A stretch of 32,168 nucleotides of DNA, taken from positions 1-32,168 of the forward strand of contig NZ_JAOSZE010000072.1 of assembly GCF_025630775.1 (NCBI RefSeq), in the 5' to 3' direction. This document shows positions 7,280 to 14,841 of the stretch, piece by piece. Position 1 is the stretch's first letter; every line of letters starts with the position of its first letter. The notes beneath the pieces are model-generated. The model was not told where the DNA came from, did not search any database, and saw only the letters and a program-made list of their open reading frames with translations. Made by a program: the position numbers and the translations under genes. This DNA is from Actinoplanes sp. KI2. GTDB taxonomy: Bacteria; Actinomycetota; Actinomycetes; Mycobacteriales; Micromonosporaceae.

Positions 7280-8353
7280 TCACGACCGGGCCGCCCCTCG
7301 CGCGTCGACCAGGTGCGCGTGCCGCGCGCTCCCGTACCGGCGCACGAAGTCCACCGGGCCCGCCCTCAGCTGGACCGCCGCCACCTGCCGGTCCACCAGT
7401 TCCCCGACGGCTCCGGCGGCCGCCCGGCCGGCCGCGGCCAGCACCTCCGGCCGGTCGGCGAGCTGCCGGCAGCCGGCGCAGTACCCCGGTGCGCCGATTG
7501 GCGGTGCGCCGTATCGGGAGATGAGGTGGGCCGGCCCGGTGCTGCGGATCATCCGCAGCACCGGCGCGGTCAGCAGCCGGCGGCGGATCGCCGGCCAATC
7601 GTCATCGTCGATGTGGCCGAGCCGCAGGTGCCCCGGCGCCGGTCGCCGGTCGACGACGTCCTGGTTGCAGCAGGCCAGCACCAGGCCGTCCGCGGCCACC
7701 ACCGGCCAGGCCGCCATCGCGCACGGCGAGATCTCACCCGGGCGGGCGGGCAACGGCCGTGCCGCGGCCCAGGCCGCCGCGCGTCCCACCGGCCGGATCG
7801 TGTTGACCAGCATGGGCACGCGGTCACCGAACCGCCGCCGCACGTCGGCGACGAGGCCGTCCAGGTACGGATCGTCGGCCCCGGCGCCGACCGCGTGGAT
7901 GCTGACCGGTACGCCGCTGTCCAGCACCGCGGCCAGCAGCCGGAACACGTCGCGGCGCGGGATCTGCCGCTCGTGGAAGGCGTCGACGCTGACCGAGAAG
8001 TGGTCGACCGCCTCGATCGCCGCCCGGATGGCCGCCGGTGTGCTCGTCCGAGCGAAGAACGCGCCGGTCAGGACGGCGCTGCGGGTACCCCGGCGCCGAG
8101 CGGCGTACGCCAGTTCGGCCACCAGCTCCGGTCGCAGCAGCGGCTCCCCACCGGTCATGAGCAGCACGGCGGGGCGGTCCTGGTCGCCGAAGGAGGCCAC
8201 GAACCGCCGCAACCGGGCGGCGGGCGGTTGCGCGCCGGCCGCGGTCGACGCCGTTGAGCAGTGCGCGCACCGCAGCGGGCAGCGCTGGGTCAACGCGAGC
8301 AGCAGCCCGGCGCCCGGCAGCGGACGCAACCCGACCAGCTCACCAAGTTCCAC
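7280..8353 (-). CDS. Radical SAM peptide-modifying enzyme with SPASM-like C-terminus
   Basis: This 357-residue enzyme has the radical SAM cluster motif CPLRCAHC at residues 25-32 (C25, C29, C32), followed by the SAM-binding TGGEPLLRPEL. The C-terminal part carries further cysteines in SPCAMAAWPVV, LACCNQDVV and GYCAGCRQ, an arrangement typical of SPASM/twitch auxiliary iron-sulfur domains in RiPP-modifying enzymes. The start is set at GTG 8353, with GGAGGAACC directly upstream; the more upstream frame lies in the regulatory gap. It is the first gene of the six-gene minus-strand operon and probably installs a radical-based modification on the 66-residue peptide two genes downstream. Residue type and linkage cannot be predicted. 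No RRE-like leader-binding domain was evident at either end. Confidence 0.9.
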   Translation of the reverse strand: MELGELVGLRPLPGAGLLLALTQRCPLRCAHCSTASTAAGAQPPAARLRRFVASFGDQDRPAVLLMTGGEPLLRPELVAELAYAARRRGTRSAVLTGAFFARTSTPAAIRAAIEAVDHFSVSVDAFHERQIPRRDVFRLLAAVLDSGVPVSIHAVGAGADDPYLDGLVADVRRRFGDRVPMLVNTIRPVGRAAAWAAARPLPARPGEISPCAMAAWPVVAADGLVLACCNQDVVDRRPAPGHLRLGHIDDDDWPAIRRRLLTAPVLRMIRSTGPAHLISRYGAPPIGAPGYCAGCRQLADRPEVLAAAGRAAAGAVGELVDRQVAAVQLRAGPVDFVRRYGSARHAHLVDARGAARS

Positions 8354-8633
8354 GGTTCCTCCTCCGGTCGGCCCATCTGGGCGATCACGCACGGTGCAGT
8401 GTGTCCGCGGCCGGGTTGCGCATCGACTCCGGTACGTGTCGAACGCGGTATAGCCGCAGCCCAGGCGGGTCAGGAGAACGCGATGTACCGGATCCGGCGC
8501 CCGGTCAACCGTCGGCAAGCAGCGGCGATACCGATGTCATACCGGCGGCGAACCGGGCCTTGGGTTCGGCTCCCTAGCGTTCGTCCCACCACGGAACACA
8601 CCGGTTCCGCACCGAACCAAGAGGAGTACGACG
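8354..8633. promoter_or_regulatory. Divergent control region between the two RiPP operons
   Basis: This 280-bp gap must hold the promoters of both the radical SAM operon (leftward) and the lanthipeptide operon (rightward). It contains the short inverted repeat GCCCA-tc-TGGGC (8371-8382). It also has a cluster of GAACC/GGTTC half-sites: CGAACC 8549-8554 facing GGTTCG 8563-8568, CGGAAC 8592-8597 facing GTTCCG 8604-8609, and CCGAACC near 8612-8618. No convincing sigma-70 -35/-10 pair stands out on either strand, which suggests activator-dependent promoters. The SARP or LAL protein encoded downstream is a candidate activator (inference). Confidence 0.55.
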
Positions 8634-8768
8634 ATGACGATGCACGCGTGGACGGTGCTCTCCCTGCAGGCCCAGGAGACCGAGGAGGGCCCCGAGGGTG
8701 AGGGTGACGTCGAGGGTCACATCAGCACGATCAGCACCCTGGTCAACAGCTGCCAGATCATTTCCTGA
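8634..8768 (+). CDS. lanA: Class III lanthipeptide precursor peptide (LanA, SapB/AmfS-like)
   Basis: This is a 44-residue precursor with GAGGAG 7 nt before the ATG at 8634; a second in-frame ATG lies two codons later. The leader contains VLSLQ (8-12), matching the LxLQ helix recognised by class III synthetases, followed by a very acidic Gly/Glu stretch ending around GDVEG. The core HISTISTLVNSC has Ser31-x2-Ser34-x5-Cys40, which fits the S-x2-S-x(2-5)-C pattern that yields labionin or lanthionine plus dehydroalanine. Thr32, Thr35, Ser39 and Ser44 could also be dehydrated. There is only one cysteine, so a single ring system is expected, whereas SapB has two. The gene directly precedes a class III synthetase gene, so the assignment is strong despite the small size. 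The exact leader cleavage site is not determinable. Confidence 0.9.
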   Translation: MTMHAWTVLSLQAQETEEGPEGEGDVEGHISTISTLVNSCQIIS

Positions 8769-8803
8769 GTGACCAGGGGAGCCTCGGGCTCCTCCACATA
8801 GTC

Positions 8804-8843
8804 GCCCAGCAGCGGCGGGTGATCCGACCCGCCGCTGCTGGGC
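8804..8843 (+). terminator. Strong hairpin between lanA and the synthetase gene
   Basis: A perfect 17-bp inverted repeat (8804-8820 and 8827-8843, arms beginning GCCCAGCAGCGG) with a 6-nt loop GATCCG lies 35 bp after the precursor stop; GTTTCACTTT follows. This is typical of a partial terminator or RNA-stabilising stem that keeps precursor mRNA in excess over the downstream enzyme mRNA. Confidence 0.85.
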
Positions 8844-8881
8844 GTTTCACTTTGCTGCCCCGGATCTCGGATGGAGATGCC

Positions 8882-11461
8882 ATGAGATTTCCGATGGAGT
8901 TCGTCGTGGCGGACGAGGATTTCTACGCCGCGCCCGACGACAGCCGCGACGACGGCGACGATGCGCTGCGGCCGGCGAGCGTACCCACCGGCTGGACCGG
9001 CACCCGCTCCGGCGTGTGGCGCAGCTGGCGACGTACGGAGCACGACGCCCTGCCCGACGACGGGTGGAAGGTGCATGTCTCCGCCCGGGCCGGACGGATC
9101 CAGCACGTGCTGGACATCGCGGCGGCGCTGTGCTTCGCGCACGGTGTCGCGTTCAAGCACCTAGCGACGAGCGCCGCCTACCGCTGGCAGCACGCCAAGC
9201 ACGCGAACCGGGCACAGAGCGGCAAGTTCATCGCGGCTTACCCGGCCGACGTGGCCGCGGCCCGCCGGCTCATGACCGCGCTGCACGCGGCGCTGGCCGG
9301 TGAGGACGGCCCGTACATCCTCTCGGACCGGCCCTTCCGGGACTCCGATGTGGTGTTCTACCGCTACGGCGCGTTCGCCGGGCAGGCGCGCCACCAGGCG
9401 GACGGCACGCTGGGGCTGCTGACCCGCGACGGTTACGGCAACTTCGTCAGCGACCAGCGCGGCCCGTCCTTCCACCTGCCGCCGGGTATCGCCGACCCGT
9501 TCCTCGCCGAGCCTCTCGTGCCGCCGCCGGCCGCCGACCTCAACGGTTTCCGCATCGAGTCGGCGATCCGGTTCACCAACGCCGGCGGCATCTATCTCGG
9601 CCGCGAGTCGGCCAGCGGCCGGCGGGTCGTGTGCAAAGAGGCGCGCCCGCACGTCGGTACGGGTGCGGACAGCACCACCGCGATCGAGCAGCTGCGGGCC
9701 GAGCGCGACATCCTGACCGAGCTGCACCGGCTCGCCCCCGGCCTGGCACCGGAGCCGATCGCGTATTTCACGCAGTGGAAGCACGAGTTTCTCGTCATGG
9801 AGCACATCCGCGGCCAGGCGCTGGGACCGTTGCTGGCGCGCCGGATGCCGTTGCTGCGGGCCGGCTCGACCACCGCCGAGTTCGCCGCCTTCTACGAGCG
9901 CTGCACGACGATCCTGAGCCAGGTGGAGCAGGCCATCCGGCGCCTGCACGCCCTCGGCTACCTGTTCGTGGACCTGAGCCCCAGCAACGTCATGGTCGGT
10001 GACGACGACACCGCGCGGCTCGTGGACTTCGGCTCCGCCCGGCCGATCGGCGCTGCCTTCATCGCCGACGTCACGCCGGGGTTCGTGCCGCCCGACGACC
10101 TCGTACGTGCCGACCCCCGGGAATACGATCTCTTCGCGTTGTCCCGGCTGGCCCAGCAGTGCCTCGGCGGCCTGCAGCTCATCGTGGACCGCAACCCGGA
10201 CGCCCTGACGCACCTGCACCACGATCTGAGCGACCTGGCGCCGGTGCCGCCGGTGCTCTGGCGACAAGCCACCAGCCATCACGTACCCCGCAACGATCCG
10301 CGCCTGCCGACGCCCGAGCAGGTGACGGCCGACCCGATCGGTCACCTGACCGCGCTGCGCGACGGCGTCGCGGACGCGCTCCTCGCCATGGCCGACCTGA
10401 CGGACACCCGTCGCGTTTTCCCCACCATCGCCCAGGGGTACCAGTCCAACACGCTGTGCCTGGCCTACGGCACGGCCGGCGTGATCCACGCGTTGCGGCG
10501 CGCGGGCCGGGCGCTGCCGGACGGCCTCGTCGAGCGGCTGCGCCGCGACACCCTGGACCGGGCCGACACACTCGGTCCGGGGCTGTTCACCGGCCTCGCC
10601 GGCCTCGCCCAGGTGCTCGCCGCGTCCGGCCACGTAGCGGAGGCACGAGATCTGCTCGCGAAGGCCGACCGCCATCCCCTCACCGCGGGCTGCGCGACGT
10701 TCTTCGCCGGCGCCGCCGGTGTGGCACAGGCCCACCTGGCGCTGTACCAGCACACCGGCGACGAACACCACGTCGACCGGGCTCGCGCGCTCGCGGCCGC
10801 GCTGCCGCCCGACGCCACGCTGACCGGTCACCTCGGCGCGGACGACGCCACCGGGCTGATGCACGGCCGCTCCGGCGTCGCGTTGATGCTGCAGCAACTG
10901 GCCGGCGTCACCGGTGACGACCGCTACCTCGGGTGGGCGGTGCGGCTGCTGCACGCCGAGCTCGACCGGGCGACCGACGCCGGCCCGTCCGGTCTGCTGT
11001 TCCCGGTCTCCAGGAAGGACCGGCGCATCATGCCTTATCTGTACGCCGGCTCGGCCGGCACCGTCCTCGTGGTGACCCGCACCCTGCGCGGCGTCGCGGA
11101 CGAACGCCTGGCGGCCGCGCTGCCCCGCCTGCTGGCGCCGGTCCGGCTCACCTACACCGCGCAGCCCGGACTGATGCAGGGCCTCGCGGGCTTCGCCTTC
11201 ACCCTCGCGGACCATGCCATGCTCACCGGCGACGACTCGGCGCGGGCCGGCGCGCTGCGGGCAGCCCGGGCCCTGTTCAAGTACGCGATACCCCACGAGA
11301 GCGGCGTCCGCGTGCTCGGCGACCAGTTGCTGCGGTTCAGCGCCGAGCTGTGGAGCGGCTCGGCCGGCGTCCTGCTCGCCCTGGCCCACACGCTCGACCC
11401 GCGGCCGGACGCACTGTTCACGGTGGACACACCGATCCGCGCCGCGGCCGCGGGGCGCTGA
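8882..11461 (+). CDS. lanKC: Class III lanthionine synthetase LanKC
   Basis: This 859-residue trifunctional enzyme phosphorylates precursor Ser/Thr, eliminates phosphate and cyclises onto Cys. Residues about 1-210 form the lyase region (starting FVVADEDFYAAP). The kinase region runs to about residue 480, with Lys252 (VVCKEARPH), the catalytic loop VDLSPSN (D364, N369) and DFG at 382-384. The C-terminal cyclase-like region has the repeated pattern GLFTGLAGLAQ, FFAGAAGVAQ, LMHGRSGVAL, YLYAGSAGTV, LMQGLAGFAF, LWSGSAGVLL. The zinc-binding Cys/Cys/His set of LanC/LanL cyclases is absent, which marks it as class III rather than class IV. The start ATG 8882 has GGAG 6 nt upstream; a further frame extension runs into the hairpin and is rejected. 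The MFS gene follows after one base. Confidence 0.95.
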   Translation: MRFPMEFVVADEDFYAAPDDSRDDGDDALRPASVPTGWTGTRSGVWRSWRRTEHDALPDDGWKVHVSARAGRIQHVLDIAAALCFAHGVAFKHLATSAAYRWQHAKHANRAQSGKFIAAYPADVAAARRLMTALHAALAGEDGPYILSDRPFRDSDVVFYRYGAFAGQARHQADGTLGLLTRDGYGNFVSDQRGPSFHLPPGIADPFLAEPLVPPPAADLNGFRIESAIRFTNAGGIYLGRESASGRRVVCKEARPHVGTGADSTTAIEQLRAERDILTELHRLAPGLAPEPIAYFTQWKHEFLVMEHIRGQALGPLLARRMPLLRAGSTTAEFAAFYERCTTILSQVEQAIRRLHALGYLFVDLSPSNVMVGDDDTARLVDFGSARPIGAAFIADVTPGFVPPDDLVRADPREYDLFALSRLAQQCLGGLQLIVDRNPDALTHLHHDLSDLAPVPPVLWRQATSHHVPRNDPRLPTPEQVTADPIGHLTALRDGVADALLAMADLTDTRRVFPTIAQGYQSNTLCLAYGTAGVIHALRRAGRALPDGLVERLRRDTLDRADTLGPGLFTGLAGLAQVLAASGHVAEARDLLAKADRHPLTAGCATFFAGAAGVAQAHLALYQHTGDEHHVDRARALAAALPPDATLTGHLGADDATGLMHGRSGVALMLQQLAGVTGDDRYLGWAVRLLHAELDRATDAGPSGLLFPVSRKDRRIMPYLYAGSAGTVLVVTRTLRGVADERLAAALPRLLAPVRLTYTAQPGLMQGLAGFAFTLADHAMLTGDDSARAGALRAARALFKYAIPHESGVRVLGDQLLRFSAELWSGSAGVLLALAHTLDPRPDALFTVDTPIRAAAAGR

Positions 11462-11462
11462 C

Positions 11463-12761
11463 GTGAGCTCCTCCACGGATCTTCGGCTGTACTGGTGGGG
11501 TCACACCGCGTCGGCGCTCGGTTCCGCGTTCACCGGGATCACGCTGCCGATCCTCGCGGTCGTCCACTTCGGCGCCTCACCGGGGCAGGTCGGCCTGATC
11601 AGCGCGGCGGCCGTGCTCCCGATGCTGGTGCTGGGCCTGCCGGCCGGCATCCTCGCCGACCGGATCCGGCGACCGCGCCGCGCCCTCATCGTGATCGACA
11701 CGCTGTCGGCGGCAGCCGTAGCCGCGGTCACCGCCGGCGTCGCCACGCACGTCGCCTCGATCGGCTGGCTGGTGGCGCTGTGCGCGGCCCAGGGCTGCGT
11801 CGGGGTCTTCCTGGAGACCGTCTACTTCATCCATCTGCGCCAGCTCGTCGACGACGCACAACTGGGCACCGTACGGGCGCGCCTGCAGGCCGGCCAGTAC
11901 GCGGCCGGCATCATCGGCCGACTCCTGGCCGGTCCCACCATCGTGGCGTTCGGGCCCGCGGCCGCGCTGGCCGTCGACGGGATCAGCTACCTGGTGAGCG
12001 CGACCACGCTGGTGTGCATGACGCCACTGGCGACACCGCTGCCACCCGCCGGCGCCCGGCTGGCCGCCGGGTACGACGCCGCCCTGCGTGCCCTGACGAC
12101 CGGACTGCGGTTCTGCCTCGGCGACCCGGTCCGCCGGGTGGTGCTGGTCGCGCTGTTCGTGCCCGGCGCCGCGCTGGCGGGCACGGCCGCGCTCACCGCG
12201 CCGTTCCTGCTGCAGGTGGTACGGGTGCCGGTTCCGGCGTACGGGTGGTTGTTCATGGCGTCGGGGCTGGCGGGCCTGGCCGGTTCCGTCGTCGCCGGCC
12301 GGCTGCTCGCGAGCCGGCGAGATCCCCGGGCCGTGCTGCTGGCGGCGAGCGGCGCCGCCGCGCTGGCCGGCGTCCTGCTTCCCCTGGCCGGCGGCCCCAT
12401 CCCGGTCGCGACCGGACTGGCCGCGGCCGGCATCGGCCTGCCGGCGCTGTTCGCGGCGGTGGGCAACGTCGCGCTCGGGCCGGTCATCGTCGCCGACGCC
12501 GACGAAGGGACCCTGGGCCGCATCCTGTCCGCGCTGCAGGTGCTGGGTGCCGCCACCGGGCTGTTGGGCGCGGTGGCCGGCGGCGTGCTCGGCGACCTGG
12601 TCGGCGTCCGGCAGGCGTTGTGGCTGCTCCAGCTCGGTGCGCTCGCGGCCGTGCTGGTCTGCGTGCCGCCGGCGTTGCGGGCGGCCCGCCGCGCCCGGCG
12701 CGCCGCCGCACCGGCGTCGGTGGATCGCGCCGAGGCCTCGGATCTCGCCCGGTCGGCCTGA
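11463..12761 (+). CDS. MFS transporter, probable lanthipeptide exporter
   Basis: This 432-residue major facilitator protein has many hydrophobic segments consistent with about 12 membrane helices. The MFS loop 2-3 signature is GLPAGILADRIRRPR, near residue 65. A GTG start one base after the LanKC stop indicates coupled translation. It most resembles the drug/macrolide efflux (DHA3-like) branch by eye. Its position directly behind precursor and synthetase suggests export of the modified peptide or self-protection. Class III clusters more often use ABC transporters, so this is a mild oddity. The C-terminus is Ala/Arg rich. Confidence 0.9.
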   Translation: MSSSTDLRLYWWGHTASALGSAFTGITLPILAVVHFGASPGQVGLISAAAVLPMLVLGLPAGILADRIRRPRRALIVIDTLSAAAVAAVTAGVATHVASIGWLVALCAAQGCVGVFLETVYFIHLRQLVDDAQLGTVRARLQAGQYAAGIIGRLLAGPTIVAFGPAAALAVDGISYLVSATTLVCMTPLATPLPPAGARLAAGYDAALRALTTGLRFCLGDPVRRVVLVALFVPGAALAGTAALTAPFLLQVVRVPVPAYGWLFMASGLAGLAGSVVAGRLLASRRDPRAVLLAASGAAALAGVLLPLAGGPIPVATGLAAAGIGLPALFAAVGNVALGPVIVADADEGTLGRILSALQVLGAATGLLGAVAGGVLGDLVGVRQALWLLQLGALAAVLVCVPPALRAARRARRAAAPASVDRAEASDLARSA

Positions 12762-12776
12762 CCGTTGGCCCAACGG
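12762..12776. terminator. Candidate terminator stem after the MFS gene
   Basis: CCGTTGG-c-CCAACGG begins at the base following the MFS stop codon. It is a near-perfect 15-nt palindrome, though no T-run follows. It is plausible as the 3' end of the lanthipeptide operon. Confidence 0.4.
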
Positions 12777-12794
12777 CGCCGGGCCGGCCGAGGC

Positions 12795-12865
12795 GCCGTG
12801 CAGACCCAAAATGCCGTGCAGACCCAAAATGCCGTGCGGACCCAAAATGCCGGGCGACCCAAATT
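12795..12865. repeat. Four-copy 18-bp tandem repeat
   Basis: The unit GCCGTGCAGACCCAAAAT is repeated head to tail: 12795-12812 and 12813-12830 (identical), 12831-12848 (one change) and a 17-bp degenerate copy at 12849-12865. It lies between the convergent MFS and SARP genes, 11 bp from the SARP stop. The run of A (T on the other strand) in each unit is unusual in this GC-rich context. Confidence 0.85.
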
Positions 12866-12876
12866 GCCGGGCCGGT

Positions 12877-14730
12877 TCAGGTGCCGTGCCGGCTCAGCTC
12901 CCGGACGAACGACCTGACCAGCGGGGGAAGGACGAACTGCGGCAGCGCCTGTCCGTCGTGCGCCTCCACCTCGGCCGGCTGCGGCTCGACGAAGTGCTCC
13001 GCGGCGAGACGCTCGATCGCGGCTTCGGCGTGAGCGAGTTCGACGCCGAGCCCGCGGGCAACCTCGCCGACCGAGACGTTCGGCTCGGCCGACGCGGCCA
13101 GCAGGCGCAGCGTCGCACGATCGTCGGGTCGCAGATCGTGGTACCAGTCGGACAGGCGGGCACGCAGGTCGAGGTCACCGGCCGTCAACTCGGTCAGCAG
13201 GGCCCGGCCGTCCGCCAGCCGGTCGGCATATCGGTCCAGGGCGAGGTGCCGGAGCCCGCCGAGCTTCCCGCCGACGATCCGCAGCGCCAGCGGCAACCCG
13301 GCACAGCCGGCGAGCAGCCGCCGAGCGGCCGCCGGCTGCGCCGCCACCCGGTCCGATCCGACCAGTCGGCCGAACAGATCCCGGGCCTCGGACTCGCTCA
13401 GCGGATCCAGGGCGATCCGCACGGCAGCCGCCACGCCGCTCAGCTGACGCCGGCTGGTGACCACGATCGCTACCCCGCCGGTGGCCGCCAGCAGCGACCG
13501 TACCTGGGACTCGGTGACCGCATCGTCCAGGATCACCAGCACCCTGCGGCCGGCGGTCACCGACCGGAACAGCCCGGCCCGCTCGTCGGGCAGGTGCGGC
13601 ACCGGACGGCTCACCCCCATCTCGCGCAGCAGTTCGCCAAGCACCTCGGGAACCACGCGCGGGCCGCCGTCGGACGCGCGGAGCGAGACCATGACCCGGC
13701 CGTCGGGGTATTGGTCGGCGAGCCGGTGCGCGCAGTGGACCGCCAGCGCCGTCTTGCCCATCCCCGCCGGGCCGCTCACCACCGCCGTGGTGTCCCGGCC
13801 GGCGCCGAGGACGCCGAGCAGGACGTCCGTCTCGTGGCCGCGCCCGGTGAAGTCGGCGATGTCCCGCGGCATGCTGACGCGGCCGAGCGGAACGCCCGGC
13901 CCCGCCGCGGCGACGACCGGCGCGGGCTGCGACGCGGTCAGGTCCGGATCGCCGCGCAGCATCGACTCGTACAGCCCGGCCAGCACCGGACTCGGCGCGA
14001 GCCCCAGTTCGCGGGACAGCTGCTGGCGCATCGACTCGTACTGTGCGAACGCCTCGGTGTGCCGGCCGGACCGGTACAGCGCGAGCAGCTGCGCCCGCCG
14101 CAGCCGTTCCCGGAACGGCTGCTGACGCGACGGCTGGTCGAGCTCGTCGACGATCTCGCCATGCCGCCCCAGCGCCAGGTTGGCCTCCGCCCAGTCCTCC
14201 AGGACACTCAGGTGCCGGGCCAGCAGCCGGTCGGCCTCGGCGGCCACCCCCGGTACCGACACCAGGTCCGGCAGGATCGGGCCACGCCACAGGCGCACGG
14301 CCTGCCCGAGCGTGTCGGCGGCCCGCTGCCACGCACCGTCGCGCATCGCCTGCCGGCCGGCCCGGACCAGCTGCTGCTGCCGGAGGGTGTCGAGCTGGTC
14401 CGGCTCGACCTGGATCGAGTAGCCGGGCAGGTTGTGACGCAACGGCCGGTCGCCGCGCGCGCCGTCCGAGCGCTGGCCGAGCAGACCGCGCAGCCCGGAA
14501 ACGTACACCTGGATGTTCTTCTGTGCCGTGCGCGGCGGCTCGTCGTCCCACAATGCTTCCCGCAGCGCACCGACCGGCACCGTCGTGTTCGCGCGGCACA
14601 GCAGCATCGCCAGCACGATGCGCTGCTTGCGCGCGCTGATGGCAATGGGCCGGCCATTCCCGAGCACCTCGAGCGATCCGAGAATGCCGTATCTCAGCTC
14701 GTGCTCCCCGTCGGCACCGTCGCGCCTCAT
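12877..14730 (-). CDS. AfsR/SARP family pathway regulator with NB-ARC ATPase
   Basis: This 617-residue activator has a SARP N-terminus: an OmpR-like winged-helix domain at about 10-105 (YGILGSLEVLGNGRPIAI, then NIQVYVSGLRGLLG), and a bacterial transcriptional activation domain to about 255 (ELGLAPSPVLAGLYESML). An NB-ARC type ATPase follows, with Walker A GPAGMGKT at 320-327 and VLVILDDAVTE as Walker B. The C-terminus lacks the long TPR tail of full AfsR. ATG 14730 is preferred over the GTG at 14769, because the latter falls in a promoter-like inverted repeat. It is read in the same direction as, and 111 bp after, the LAL regulator gene. SARPs commonly activate adjacent biosynthetic operons, so the two peptide systems are likely targets. 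Confidence 0.9.
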   Translation of the reverse strand: MRRDGADGEHELRYGILGSLEVLGNGRPIAISARKQRIVLAMLLCRANTTVPVGALREALWDDEPPRTAQKNIQVYVSGLRGLLGQRSDGARGDRPLRHNLPGYSIQVEPDQLDTLRQQQLVRAGRQAMRDGAWQRAADTLGQAVRLWRGPILPDLVSVPGVAAEADRLLARHLSVLEDWAEANLALGRHGEIVDELDQPSRQQPFRERLRRAQLLALYRSGRHTEAFAQYESMRQQLSRELGLAPSPVLAGLYESMLRGDPDLTASQPAPVVAAAGPGVPLGRVSMPRDIADFTGRGHETDVLLGVLGAGRDTTAVVSGPAGMGKTALAVHCAHRLADQYPDGRVMVSLRASDGGPRVVPEVLGELLREMGVSRPVPHLPDERAGLFRSVTAGRRVLVILDDAVTESQVRSLLAATGGVAIVVTSRRQLSGVAAAVRIALDPLSESEARDLFGRLVGSDRVAAQPAAARRLLAGCAGLPLALRIVGGKLGGLRHLALDRYADRLADGRALLTELTAGDLDLRARLSDWYHDLRPDDRATLRLLAASAEPNVSVGEVARGLGVELAHAEAAIERLAAEHFVEPQPAEVEAHDGQALPQFVLPPLVRSFVRELSRHGT

Positions 14731-14743
14731 CGTCCCCCCAAAC

Positions 14744-14784
14744 CGGTGGACCGCCCCAGTGCGGTCCACCGATCACGCTGTCAA
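14744..14784 (-). promoter_or_regulatory. SARP-gene promoter with 10-bp inverted repeat
   Basis: On the minus strand a perfect -35 TTGACA (14779-14784) is followed 17 bp later by a poor -10 (CACTGG, 14756-14761). The spacer and -10 are embraced by a perfect 10-bp inverted repeat: CGGTGGACCG 14744-14753 facing CGGTCCACCG 14762-14771, with an 8-bp loop. This arrangement suggests a regulator bound over the -10 region, or an mRNA stem just upstream of the RBS. Confidence 0.5.
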
Positions 14785-14802
14785 ACGGCGACGGGCAAAC
14801 GC

Positions 14803-14835
14803 ATCCGTACGTACCCGTATCCGTCGATACGTAGG
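14803..14835. promoter_or_regulatory. TACGTA/CCGTA repeat cluster upstream of the SARP promoter
   Basis: Two TACGTA boxes (14808-14813 and 14828-14833) and several CCGTA/CCGTC units lie within 33 bp, about 20-50 bp upstream of the TTGACA element and right after the LAL stop codon. The spacing would suit an activator site; the cognate protein is unknown. Confidence 0.35.
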
Positions 14836-14841
14836 ACCGCG

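Noticed and set aside
8882..11461. Class IV synthetase (LanL) as an alternative
   Set aside because: The Cys/Cys/His zinc ligands of the LanC-type cyclase are not present in the glycine-rich repeats, which fits class III.
9161..11476. Large minus-strand frame opposite LanKC
   Set aside because: LanKC on the plus strand has clear kinase and cyclase-like motifs; the antisense frame has none.
14731..14769. GTG start for the SARP gene 13 codons upstream
   Set aside because: This stretch is a perfect inverted repeat in a promoter-like setting and adds residues unlike SARP N-termini.
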